DNA from: Gnomoniopsis sp. IMI 355080
Lineage: Eukaryota; Ascomycota; Sordariomycetes; Diaporthales; Gnomoniaceae
Direction: 5' to 3'
DNA: 64,000 bases
NCBI GenBank assembly: GCA_027946555.1
Contig: JAPEVC010000161.1
Location: 1 to 64,000 of the forward strand
Shown here: in pieces, positions 48,283 through 60,300 of the stretch
Numbering within the stretch: the first letter of the stretch is position 1
How the letters are laid out: the number at the start of each line of letters is the position of its first letter
Notes under the pieces: model-generated
Database searches by the model: none
Seen by the model: only the letters and a program-made list of their open reading frames with translations
What the model was told of the DNA's origin: nothing
Made by a program: the position numbers and the translations under genes

Positions 48283-48954
48283 GGCTGGCTACAAATCTGA
48301 ATGGAAGCGAGAGGTCTACGCAGAATGAAGTGACTCCCCTGAATTGAGTCGCCTCCCGAAGTCATGCCAGGATTCATTGTGATTGGAATCACGGTAGCGA
48401 CGGAAGCGTGGTCATGAAGCTTCGAGATGTATGCTTTGGTCGACGAGGTGTAATTTCATTTAGGTTTTGCTTTAGTGGCTTAGGAGGCTCGGCACAGCTG
48501 ATATGCCCAATATGTAGAGCGTACTACTACGTACCTACCTGCCTACCTGGTTACCTCCTGGGTGGATACCACCGGAACTTAAGGTCATTATGATCATAAG
48601 GCGGGGTTGATGTGTGGTGAATACATAATGTGTCACTTTGACTCTTCTGCTCGACACTTCATAAGCTTCTCTCCTGCCCAGGTGTCTGGGACTCTCGCTT
48701 GTTATATCATGAGCGAAGGCGACTGATAGTTCAGGCCTTTAGATACCTCATATGCTCTTATATTAGCTAAACCCCACTTTGAACTTTGACCCTTCGTGTC
48801 ATCCATCACGTATGCTTATAGGTGCGTCTTTATCGTCCCTTTGATTTGGCATCTGTGACCAGCAATTATGCGCACTGGCTATGACCATCGTCTTTCAAAA
48901 ACCCTCATCTTACTGCTGTCTTGATACAGTCCAGTAGCCTTACGTCTGAAATCA
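48283..48954. other. Intergenic DNA
   Basis: Promoter side of the carboxypeptidase gene. A block of TACCTACCTGCCTACC lies near 48532. No gene is seen. Confidence 0.45.
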
Positions 48955-51314
48955 ATGATGTATTCACGATGGAACTTTTCACCAATTATTATGCAACTCC
49001 TTGGACTCTACATGATTGTCAAAGCCCAATTTCCGCCAACGCCGGCAGGACAGACTGTATTGAAATCCAGGTTCAACGAAAACATCACCATCAGCTTTAA
49101 AGAGGTACGTAGAATGCTAGACAGCATTCCATGGTACATGGCTTCCGCAAATTAGAAGAGGAGGGGGGGGGATGGATGAAGAAGAACTTTCTCTTCGATC
49201 ATTCCATTCATCTGACAAAATCATAATCAACTTCAGCCAGGGCTTTGCGAGACTACACCCGGAGTTCGATCTTACGCCGGGTATATTCACCTGCCTCCGG
49301 GGACGCTGGATGATTCAGATCAGCAACAGAACTACTCAATCAACACTTTCTTTTGGTTCTTCGAAGCTCGAAAAGATCCTCAAAATGCGCCTTTGTCGAT
49401 CTGGCTGAATGGCGGTCCAGGTGAGTGCGGGTGAACGGGATCGAAAGTAGGACGTTGAACATGGTGATGGACTCTTGCGGTACCCACTGTGTGTTATGTA
49501 CTGGTCTCTCTCTCTGGTTTATCTCACGATTCCCAATTTGAGTGATGATTCGCTGGTCACCTCCATCAATGCCTCTTCCCTTCATGGTCAACGGCTTCTT
49601 GGTTGTCCCTCGATACGATCGGTATCACGCCGACACTAACATCGGTCGCAGGTAGCTCGTCAATGCTCGGACTGCTGACCGAAAATGGGCCTTGCTACGT
49701 CAACTCAGATTCAAACTCGACCAGGCTTAACCCCAACTCTTGGAACAATGAAGTCAACATGCTTTATATCGACCAACCTGTGCAAGCTGGCTTTTCCTAC
49801 GACTCTCTGAAAAACTACACCCAAGACTTGATCACAGGGGAAACACAAGAAATCTTGCCAGGGGCAACCGTACCGGAACAGAACACGACATTCCTTGTTG
49901 GCACATACCCCAGCCGCAATTCGAACACTACGTCCCAGGGAAGCAGAAATGCTGCCGTGGCGATTTGGCATTTTGCACAGATTTGGTTTCAAGAGTTTCC
50001 CTATTATCAGCCTAACGATGCTCGCGTCAGCATTTCCTCCCAATCCTGTCAGTTCTTTTCCCTTGAAGCGTCAGTAAAACGAGACACTGACTGACAGCCC
50101 CAAAGACGGTGGCAGATATGGCCCAGCATTTGCGGCTTTCTTCGAGGAACAGAACGACAAGATTCTTAATGGAACAGAGACTGACCCCGGAGGACAGTAT
50201 ATTCTCCATTTGGACACGCTACTGCTCGTCAACGCCTGCATCGACAGGCAAGTTCAGTTTCCATCATATGCACATATGGCGTTCAATAATACCTACGGCA
50301 TCCAGACGGTGAACGAATCCGTTTACAATGGGATGAACGATGCCTATTTCCGTGAAGGGGGTTGCCGGGATCAGATCAACAATTGTCGGGCCGTCTCGAG
50401 CGTGTATGACCCGGAGAACACTGGCATCAACTCGACAGTCAACAAAATATGTTCAGGCGCGGAAACCTTTTGTACTGAAAATATAAGGGACCCATACATC
50501 GATTTCTCGGGACGTAATTACTACGACATCACGCAGATCGAACCAGATCCTTTCCCGTACTCATTCTATCTAGGATGGCTAAACGAGGCAGTACGTCCGG
50601 TCCAGGGTCCTCTTCTGCACTAGATTTTTCTTTCTTTGACGCTGACCACCTTTCTACTCATCACAGCATGTCCAGGCCGCTCTCGGCGTCCCGTTGAATT
50701 TCACCAGCGTCAGCTCTGCGGTGGCCGACGCTTTCCGAGGAATTGGTGACTATCCGCGCCCCGGGTGGCTCGAAGATCTGACAGATCTTTTGGAGCGTGG
50801 CGTGAAAGTAACCCTGGTATATGGCGATCGAGACTTCGCCTGCAACTGGATTGGTGGGGAGGCTGTGAGTCTAGCCATCAACTACTCATCTACTGCCCAG
50901 TTTCACGCAGCCGGATACGAGCCAGTTCAGGTGAATTCAACATACGAGGGTGGCCTGGTCCGCCAATATGGAAACTTGTCTTTTACTCGCGTTTTCCAGG
51001 CGGGTCATGAGGTCCCGTCATGGCAGCCTGAGACAGCACTTGCGATCTTCAACCGGGCTCTGGGAAACCGGGACATCGCAACGGGCACAAAGGACACTAC
51101 TGCGGCTGACGCTGAGTACAGCTCGTCAGGTCCACCTGATACCTGGACGACGAAGAGTGACATTCCGGAACAGGAGATCATGTTCTGCTATCTCTGGGCA
51201 GGGACTTGTACGGATGAGCAGATTGCCTCGATCACCAACGGGACTGCGAGGGTTGTGCGTTATGTTCTCGAGGACACGAACTCCACGAAGCTGTTCCCCG
51301 AACTTTTTGATTGA
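48955..51314 (+). CDS. Secreted serine carboxypeptidase (S10 family)
   Basis: Five exons, 48955-49104, 49237-49420, 49652-50047, 50106-50590 and 50667-51314, give about 620 residues. A hydrophobic N terminus ([13 protein letters not shown] region) acts as signal peptide. [38 protein letters not shown] and the triad are visible: Ser243 in SQSYGGRYGP (rebuilt across the third intron), Asp461 in [13 protein letters not shown] and His519 in [10 protein letters not shown]. The residue before the catalytic Ser is Gln instead of the Glu of the common GESY motif; that Glu helps hold the substrate's C-terminal carboxylate in yeast carboxypeptidase Y. Many N-glycosylation sites suggest secretion. The C-terminal 100 residues lie past the fold and lack a clear GPI signal. 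Confidence 0.92.
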
Positions 51315-52426
51315 TCTGTTGCTGCGAAGATGCACACCCCAAGGGACTGGGGCTGCGCGGGCTGCCTTTGATTTCCAGTCCTCGCGGTTTGTGTATCTAG
51401 TCATAAGTGACGGAAGTTACGATTACTTTCTTCCTTCCAGAGTCTGACTGGGTGTCGCCCTACCAAGTAAAAGCTCCGTTCCTGTCTGTTTAGGATCCCC
51501 TGCCCCTTCCCAAGATTACTTGAGCCTAAAAAATCCTCGCCCATCATGAAAGGTCCACCGGCTACTATAGGCTAGCATGCCCGTGATCAGAAGCCGTCCA
51601 ACTGTGCTGGAGTCAATGTATAGTGGGTCTGCAATGATAATCATCTCAAAGCTGTTTCCCGGGCTGTCATGATGTATTGTATGAGGATTTAGCGTGTCAT
51701 CCGAGCGCGTCGCTAGTCTTTCAATTTATCAAGCGGCATGGTTCCGTGGCGCAGGTATCGGTTCAGTGGCTGAGTATAAATCGGAGTGACAGAGGACACA
51801 GCCAGCACAAAAAATTGGTAATGATGGCCTATATCAGTCAAATTGGCGACTTGTGGCCATAAGATGCTCGGGCTTGTGTCCTTATGGACACAACAACCAA
51901 ATACTCGTGTCTCTTTATCTCGTTCCTTTGCTCACATGGGTACTGCGTGCTCTAGCTGAACTTCAAGGTCTTCCCGTCTTATTTACTTACAATGGGGTAG
52001 GAGACAGACCGCTGTCTCCCTTTACGGGGTTTCCCCCGGTAGTCTAAGTCAGATTTGTGGTGTGAGAGACTTCTCTATGTGGCATAAATTGTCTGGACAA
52101 AGTCAACGAGTATAATGGGCCGCATGACCGCGGCCGACATTGAGCTTCGAAAGCTTCATTTATAACTTCGAGAGCTGCCTAACCAACATACCAAGTGGTG
52201 CAGTAGCATACTTTGATTACCATTAATTGATATCACTGTGGCATACTCTGCCACGGGTCTGTGGCAGGATATCAGTATGTACAGTCGCCGTGTTGGCAGT
52301 CACATGTCCTGAGCCTTCACTTGCCCGATTCTCGCCCGAAATTAGCGATGATATAAGGAGTTAGCACAGAGAAGTCTCGTCTCAAGAGTGCACTACTCGC
52401 TTTCATTACTAGTATGTCTTTATCAT
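51315..52426. other. Convergent 3' spacer
   Basis: Lies between the carboxypeptidase and the AIM6-like gene. No coding feature is recognised. Confidence 0.45.
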
Positions 52427-53371
52427 TCACCCAGAGCCCTCCCAGAAATTTGCAACGGCCTCGACATCATCCACATTCAATAGATCCACCCCATTGTCCC
52501 ACAAAGTCCGCCAAATCGCATTGCGTGTGCCCACAGGCCACCCCGGTTGATCCCAATACCGCACCTTGATCCCCTTGGCATGCGCGATGGCCACCTGCGT
52601 CTTCAACAAGGCAAGTTGCACAGCATTCAACCCATCGTTCCCGACGACGCCCGGGAATTGCACCGCAAAGTCCGTGCTGGCAATAGGCGAGACATCGCTC
52701 GTGATGTTGGCAAAAGTCGTTGCCAGCGTTGGGATGGGCGCATCGTAAAAGTAGTCGCGCGGCGACACGCCCTGCACTTGATCTAGGGGCGTGTTGCCCG
52801 TGCCGATGACAGTCACGGCGCCCGCGGTGACCGTGGTTCCGTTCACGCTGGTGAGGAAGCCTGCATCGCGGAGCGGTTGGAGGGCGCGTACGACATAAGG
52901 GAAGGTAGTGGGTCCATCAGTCTTGACATCGACGAAGAGGTAGAGTGTCTGACCTGAGGCCGTATCGTAGACGCCATTATGGGTTGTTCCGGTGGTGACG
53001 AATGTGCTGTTAGGGTTTTGGGCACGCAAGACCCGGAGGATAGGCTGGATATAGAGGCTATCAAAGGTACGCTCGTTGGTCAGGGCTGATTGCTCGTGGC
53101 CGATGTGGAGTGTGCCGTTGTACAGCCAGACGTCGGCCTCGATGGATATCGCGCCAGCAGCGAGGGCCGAGTAGAAGGGGACAGGCCTCCAGTAGTCATT
53201 ATGCGAGTGGAAGTTCTTGGGAATGATGCCTTGTGTGAAGGAGGTCGGGTAGTTGTATTTTGGGTCCGAAGAGGCTGATGATAGGACGGCTTGTAGTGCT
53301 GAGTTGATTGGAATGTCGGACTGGGCGAACACCGTGGCGGCGAGGGCCGCTGTAAGAAGACACCTCAACAT
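52427..53371 (-). CDS. AIM6-like secreted protein with PLC-like phosphodiesterase fold
   Basis: A single exon of 314 residues. The start at 53371 is set by a signal peptide (MLRCLLTAALAATVFAQ); the frame stays open to 53512 but that leader is unlikely. KNFHSHNDYWRPVPFYSAL, SIEADVWLYNGTLHIGHE and LYLFVDVKTDG match the conserved blocks of the altered-inheritance-of-mitochondria protein 6 family. The His/Asn/Asp, Glu/Asp and His residues in these blocks sit where glycerophosphodiester phosphodiesterases bind metal, so hydrolysis of a phosphodiester is plausible but undemonstrated. VRYWDQPGWPVGTRNAIWRTL and LLNVDDVEAV complete the barrel. The yeast name refers to a mitochondrial inheritance phenotype; here the signal peptide points to the secretory route. 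Confidence 0.88.
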   Translation of the reverse strand: MLRCLLTAALAATVFAQSDIPINSALQAVLSSASSDPKYNYPTSFTQGIIPKNFHSHNDYWRPVPFYSALAAGAISIEADVWLYNGTLHIGHEQSALTNERTFDSLYIQPILRVLRAQNPNSTFVTTGTTHNGVYDTASGQTLYLFVDVKTDGPTTFPYVVRALQPLRDAGFLTSVNGTTVTAGAVTVIGTGNTPLDQVQGVSPRDYFYDAPIPTLATTFANITSDVSPIASTDFAVQFPGVVGNDGLNAVQLALLKTQVAIAHAKGIKVRYWDQPGWPVGTRNAIWRTLWDNGVDLLNVDDVEAVANFWEGSG

Positions 53372-54548
53372 GGTGCAAATTATATCCTGATGACCACCGT
53401 TTGTTGTGGAAGCACCAGCCAGCGTATATGTCACCCACGTGTGATGAAGGGCGAAACAGTGCTGATAGTGTTCATGTAAATCGACGAGGCAGACGGGGAC
53501 CACTCTCCACACAGGTGTTCATCCCATATTCCTTTGTTTTCCCGCATCGCGGGGGAGACCATGACATTATGTACCTACTCGGCCAGCTCTGGCCCGCTGC
53601 CACAATTTCCGGGTTCGTGATGTCACGCAACGCATTGTGGTATCGAGCCGAAAGGTCGGGTCATTTGTTAGCAGGGCCAGCAGGGGCTTGCGCGCGGGGA
53701 GGACTCGATTAATCGACCAATGGAATTAGCACGTGGAGGCGGCTGCAAGGATGCATCGTGAATGTGGCATCGCACGTGGTAGATTGTGCGAAGTCTCTTC
53801 GAAGGAGGCAGTTCGACAGGGCTGCCCAAAGTAATTGGCATATTTGGACATATTAGATGAAAAGACACAGTTAGTCATGCCTGCTCTCCACATCGCTTAG
53901 GATGCTATGGCCCCCCGGAGAAGTGAGCTGCGTAGGATGAGCAGGAGCTTCCGGTATGTCTCCGCTTGTTGGCACCTTCAGAGCACATCCTGATATTCTT
54001 TAGAGCTCTGTGAGCAGCACGCGACCAGGACGGGAGACTCTCTAGTGATCCGGTGGTGGTTGTTGCAGGAGGTGGAGTGGATGGTCAGGCATCAGTCTCA
54101 CAATGTATTTGTGGCGAACTCATGCTGATGAGGAAGCTTCAGTACTGGTTCCTGGACCATATATCTCTCTCCTATGCTGCAAGAAGTGTAGGGCCTCGCT
54201 ACTCGGGTCCTCATGAGCGGTCGTGCTGCACACGAGCGGCGAAGGAGCACGTGCTGCTGTACAGGCTGCACGCGACTTGTCTTCTATTTCGCGCATCTAG
54301 GGCCATAAGCCTCTTTTGAAGGGGTGGACTTGACGGAAAGAAGTAATCGATGCAGATTCTACATGAGTAGAAAGTCGAGGTGGCCAGTACACGGACTGCT
54401 GAAAAGAAGCTATAAGCATGGAGTTGTCGCGACTCGAGGTCGAAGTATCATGTACTGCGTAGTACGACGAATAGTATCAGCCTAGATTCGTGCACGTCTT
54501 GAAGCGAGCTAGCCTGTTGAGCGATCTCGTTCACTGTAGTACATTATA
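53372..54548. other. Intergenic DNA
   Basis: Promoter of the AIM6-like gene and 3' flank of the amidohydrolase. Frames are short and featureless. Nothing else is seen. Confidence 0.45.
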
Positions 54549-55956
54549 CTATTTTCCCCGTATCTGTTTCTTCCTATCCATCTCTTCAACCATACTAGCG
54601 AAAGCTTCGTCTAAATCCATACGAACCGCCTCCTCGTCAATGCCCAGCACTGTACGATCTCGAACGACCACCTTGTCGTCCACGACGACCGTGTCCACGC
54701 CCGTGCCATTACAACCGAACACCAGATGACTCTCGAGTTGCTTCCGCCTCGCTTCCAGTGGTCTCTTCAGCAAAGGCGTGAACATCATGTCTTTCTTCAG
54801 GTCCACAAGGATAACGTCCGCCTTCTTTCCGACCTCCAGCGTTCCGGCCTCCACATTAAGCGCCCTCGCCCCGTTCACCGTTGCCATACGCAGCATCTGC
54901 CCGGGTTGACCGAGAGCAGGATCCTGGTGCAGCGCTCTCTGCATGTAACTCGTGATCTTCATCTCCTCAAACATGTCAACAGTATTATGGCACTCACATG
55001 CATCAACACCCATGCCTATATTCACGCCTGCCTTCGCCAAGTCCTGCACACGCGCGATACCATTTCCGAGCTTCGCGTTGCTCCCGCTGTTAATAGAAAC
55101 GCTAGTCCCTGTCTTGGCGAGTATCTCGATCTCATTATCTGAGAGATGGACGCAGTGCGCAGCGACGGTCCGCGGGCCGAGGAGACCTGCCTTGTGAGCC
55201 ACCTCCACAGGCCTGAGTCCTCCGAACCTCGACTCAGAGTTCTGGACTTCCGTCTTGGATTCGCAGAGATGAATATGGAGCCCCGTGTCCAGCTCTTTCA
55301 TCGTCTCCCTAACGTCTTGAAGCAAAGTTTCGTCGGCCAGCGGCAGCCATTCGACACCCATCCACACCCGAATTCTGCCGTTCGCCCTGCCATCGTTGCC
55401 GTGGAACGCAGCAATGTTGTCGGCCACCGAATCCAGCTGATGCTCAGCTAGGGCGATGTCGTTAGAAAGCACGGCTCGGATGCCAACTTGCTCTGCAGCC
55501 GCCGCGAGGGCGTCTAACTGGCGGTACATATCGTTGACAGTGGTCGTACCAGATTTTAGGGCTGTGCTGTAGGAGTACAGCGCTGCTAGACGGGCGATAG
55601 AAGGTGTGAGGGCGCGAATGGAGGGATATTATATTTGGTCGAGGTATTCCCAGAGAGGCGCGTCGTCACCATAGCCCTGTCTGACAGTGAATGCGAATCC
55701 GGAGACTTGACAGAGGGAGTCGCACCTTTGCAATGGAAGTGTGGAAGTGCAAGTCGACCAGCCCGGGCATGACAAGCTTGTCGGTGCCGTCGATTACTTC
55801 AGTCTCCCCGTCATAGTCGTCTTTGCTGGCCACAGTGCCAGAGTAGATGGAGTAGATTCGGTCATTTCGAATTTCTAGGACGCCAGGATAAATGAATGTG
55901 TCCTGCGCATCCAAGGTAAGGATCGTGGCATTGGTGATGAGGATGCGATGGCTCAT
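54549..55956 (-). pseudogene. Amidohydrolase (AtzA/SAH-deaminase-like) with an in-frame TAA
   Basis: Two exons on the minus strand, 55956-55726 and 55676-54549, would give about 452 codons. The metal-binding set of a cytosine-deaminase-like amidohydrolase is present: HFH (residues 70 and 72), HIHLCESKTEV, AHCVHLSD and GMGVDACECHNTVDMF. After the splice the reading is AKGYGDDAPLWEYLDQI, then TAA at 55631-55629 (codon 93), then YPSIRALTPSIARL in the same frame. Homologs are expected to have Trp at this place. The rest of the frame is open and well conserved, so the break is recent or is read through. A start at the next Met (55529) would lose the HFH ligands. An intron removing GTGACG to CTAG (in frame) would avoid the stop but deletes a conserved block. 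The intact enzyme would deaminate or dechlorinate a purine- or triazine-like ring. Confidence 0.82.
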
Positions 55957-57352
55957 GGTTTCTCAGCGAGCGGACGAGCCAGATTCAATGCTATGCCTGA
56001 CCCTTCCTCCAGCTTGAGCAAGATGAGCTTGATATGAAGCCGCTCAAGCGGCCAACAGTGGAGACGCCCGCATACGCCATTGCCGTTCTCATTTTAGACT
56101 GCAGATAAGCCGCTGTGCTGACAGCAGGGTCTTTGTGTGATTTTGGCTTCGTGAGGCGTGTCTTTTGAGTTGGCCATTTGACATCTGGTCATGCACTTGC
56201 AATGGACACGATCTTCTGTCACAACATTGCCGTCGTCTGTCACTTATTAGGCTCGTGGCGGAACATGGGGCCCGACTCTTTCTCTTCACATGACACACTC
56301 CACGAGCAAGTGCCATCGTTGAACAACAAAGAGGAAAAGGGAGAGAGGAGAGACAGTCATCGTAGAGAAGCTCATACAAGGATGACATGCAAATGTATTT
56401 GATCCGGCCACGTTGGACCCGAAGTTGTCGCCGTTGACTTCGGAGACGACGGCCCTGCCACGTGCCACCGACCGGATCCGACTCTGAGTTCCGAACACAG
56501 TGTGGTCTCTACCTAACGGCGTCGGGCGGGCGGGCGGCTCTGAACAGCCACAAAGTCCAGACCAATCAAATGAAATATCAATCAATATGTATCCAAGCCA
56601 CGACAGCGTTTATTCCCCACCATTGCAGTCTGGTCAGACCTGTCGCCTGCCACCGCCCTCGAACCCCAAGCACCAAATGGTCAAATCCAGCTGACTCTCT
56701 CGCCGTTCACATGCTCCCAATAAGGTGTGTGTGCTAGACAGGACGATTTAGGTTGTAGTAGGTCACAGAAAAGCCTTGTTTGCGACCTCGGGAACCCCTG
56801 ACCGATGCCCAGTGACATGCCGACTTAGTTGGCCACGCTAAACCGATTACGGCCACTGTCCAAGCTGAGTCTCACGCCGACTTCACTCGAACGCTGCTTC
56901 TTTGCCGTCACTACCTGCACACGACCATCCATCCATCAGCTCCGACGAAGCTCCACAACCACCATAGACTCTGCTGCGATACCCATTACGACGATCGACT
57001 CTGTATATGTCAAATAACTGCATCTATTTCTCGGTACTTTAGAGTGGGGCATCGGGTCGGTTTACAGCGGAGGGCCGCCACCAATTCTCAACATTTCGTC
57101 ACGACCTTTCTCTAGCGCTTTCCTGCTCTTCCGACCTTACAAGACCTATCGTGAGAGCTGTCAAGAGACGTCTTCCACTTTCGCCATCAGGCATTTCAGT
57201 TCATCGCATCCTGATCCTACCTACATGCCCGTCGCTAGGCGATCTGCATGAACACCGTCCGCGGTCGCCGGCTACTACCCCTCCAATCCTTCGACTCCGT
57301 CTGGCGTCAGTCTTCTGGCGCCGTGACCTAGGTCCATCAGAAATCTGGCACC
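55957..57352. other. Divergent spacer, amidohydrolase / SAPS
   Basis: Contains the promoters of both genes. The part next to the SAPS ATG is pyrimidine-rich and is probably its long 5' leader. No gene is recognised. Confidence 0.45.
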
Positions 57353-60300
57353 ATGTTTTGGCGCTTTGGCGGCTACGCCAACATATCCACCATTGATACC
57401 ATTCTCGACAAGAACGAGTTTACCCTCGAGGAGCTTCTCGACGAGAGCGACCTGATTCAAGAACTCAAGCAACACAATGCAAAGCTTATCGACTACTTGC
57501 GGGACGAGCCCGTCCTAGTCAGCCTCCTCGAATATGTCGTTGCCCCCAAGCTAGAGCCCGTCGCAACTCCGGATGCCACGGAAGATGCAGACGATTCCGA
57601 GAAGGGCAAGGGTCGGGCCCTGCCTTTCTCCAGGCCTAGAGCATCATCGCGGGCTTCAGAACCGGAGAGTAAAGAGGAGGAGATGGAAAAGAAGCGTAAT
57701 CGCTATGCATACATCGCCGCCGAGATCCTCTCCTCGGACAATTGGTCCATTTGTGAGGCGCTGCTCTCGAATAAAGCCATGCTGCGAAACTTTTGGGAGT
57801 TTCTCAAAAACGATATCCCGCTCGATCCACTGCAAGCAAGCTACTTTACTAAGGTCAATGAGGCTTTGTTTGACAAGAAGACCGAGGAGATGATTGAGTT
57901 GCTCAAATCGATCGAGAATGCAGTTCCTGATATGCTTCGGCACGTGGACTGTCCCATGATCATGGACCTCTTGCTGAAGATCATCAGCTTAGAGCGTACA
58001 GAGCCTGGACAAGGCATCGTTGAGGTAAGATGAAAATCTTTGCTATCCAGATTCTTCCGTGTACTAATATTTTTCAGTGGCTTTACACACAAGACGTCAT
58101 GCCAACACTTCTTTCCTTCCTTGGCCCCGAGCACAGTTGGGCAACCCAGACCTCCGCCGGTGACTTTATGAAAGCCATCATTACCGTTTCCGCAAACGCG
58201 TCACAAAATGAGCAGACTTGCATCGGTCCCAACGAGCTTACCAGGCAGTTGGTTTCAGTTCCGTGTGTCGAGCAGTTGATTTCGTACATGCTTGGTGGCG
58301 GAAATGCTTTGACTGTAGGAGTTGGCATCGTGATCGAGGTCATCCGAAAAAACAACTCCGATTACGATCCGGATGTCGGTGCCGAGGCCAACGCTGTCCC
58401 TTCAAGTCGAGATCCCATCTACCTTGGTACTCTTTTGCGACTTTTTGCAGAGCACGTGCCCGACTTTGTCAATCTGATCATGAACGCCCCAGCGCAAAAG
58501 GCACGCATCCAGTCTACGTTCGGCGACAAGATTGAGCCTCTCGGATTCGACCGCTTCAAGACCTGTGAACTGATGGCCGAGCTTCTGCACTGCAGCAACA
58601 TGGGTCTGCTAAATGAGGTTGGTTCTGAGGAACTGATCGCCATCAGGGATGCGGAGCGACAACGTCTTCGAGAGGAGGGCAAGCTGTCTGCCATGCGTGG
58701 CGAAGAGATGCCCTCTTCTGCAGACGATCTGACGATGCGCATATCACATTCGTCCCCAGTTGACGAGGGCCGGAAATTGGAAATCACCAATATTTCAGAA
58801 GAAGACGGGTTCGAAGAGGTAGCTCACAGCACCGAGATGACCGAAGATACGTCGCACGAATTTGTCAAGGCCGAGGACGAGATACCTGGTCCATCGGCAT
58901 CATTCTTGGAGAAGGACGGCGACGACTTTGTCGACGAGCCCCTGGCCTCGCCTCAACCCAACGCCGGCGAACAGCCGAAGGAGCAGCAATTCGAAGAGCC
59001 GGACATGGTCGTTGCACCACTGTCACCATCTAAAGAAAAGGCTGCTGAAATCAAAGAAGATCAACCCTCGTCTCCTTCCAAGGGCGATCTTGAAGACCTT
59101 GTGGACGACATGCAGAAAGCCATGCTTGAGAACAAAGCAGCAACGCCCGAGCCAGAGGATACATCAGCCACTCCAGATGACAGCGAGGTATCAAGTACGC
59201 CTGCTATGGATACCCCGGCGGCGTCTGTGACTGAGTCTGAGGCTGCACCTGAAGCAGAGGCATCGGAGACAGAGCCTTCCGCACCTACACCGGCAGAGCC
59301 CGAGACACAGTCGGAGGATATAGACAAACCTGCACCACTGTTCGCCCAGTCCAGCCCCTCTGTTGAAGAATCCACAGTCCCGGCGGACGAGCTCAAGCAA
59401 GCTGCTGAATCGGAGCCGCCGGTTGAACAGAGTGTAGCTGCCGAACCAACGGAGACGGAAAAGGCAGCGGAGACAGTTGAGCCACCGGCAGAAAATGTTG
59501 ATGCTGTACCGACCGAGGCGCTCGAAGGTCAGCCTGAGGCACCCGAGGCACCCGAGGCACCTGATCTATCAAACATGCAACCCGTTGTGGGCGACTTCCT
59601 GAAGATGCAATTTGTTGAGCATAATGTCGTCCCCACGATATTGTCTTTCTTCTTCAAGTATCCTTGGAATAACTTTCTGCACAACGTCGTCTACGATATC
59701 GTACAGCAGGTATTCAACGGACCTATGGACCGTGGGTTCAACCCCACCCTGGCAATATCTCTGTTCGAAGCTGCAGATGTCACGAGTCAAATCATCAACG
59801 GACAACAAGCTAGTGAGGAGTCACAGCGTCAGAGTAAGACCCGGATGGGTTATATGGGCCACTTGACCCTCATTGCGGAGGAGGTCGTCAAGTTCACCGA
59901 GCGCCACCCACCGGAGCTCCTCAGTGAGACTGTCCTTCAAAGAGTCATGGATCAGGAATGGATCAATTACGTTGAAGGCGCACTGGCAGAGACACGTGAG
60001 CGCGATAATGCCATCCTTGGAGGCGTTCGGCCTGAGGTCGCATTGAGTAATCGCCAAGCTGGCGGTCTTCAAGGAGTAGGCTTGTCTAGTTTGGGTGCCG
60101 CATTTGGCAGCTCCCAGGGAGGGTCCAACGCGCTTGCTGAAGCAGGTCTTAACGGAGGATTAACTGAGGGTGGAGGTGATGGTGGCAACGGTATCGGGCC
60201 CTTTGCAATTTCTGCGGGGACACTGATGTCTGGCTTCGGAAGCAGCTCAGACGAAGATGAGGATGAGGAGGCTGAAAACGAGGAGGACGTAAACAATGAG

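Noticed and set aside
41000..51400. Secondary-metabolite gene cluster
   Set aside because: Transporter and dehydrogenases are present, but no polyketide, peptide or terpene synthase and no cluster regulator are seen.
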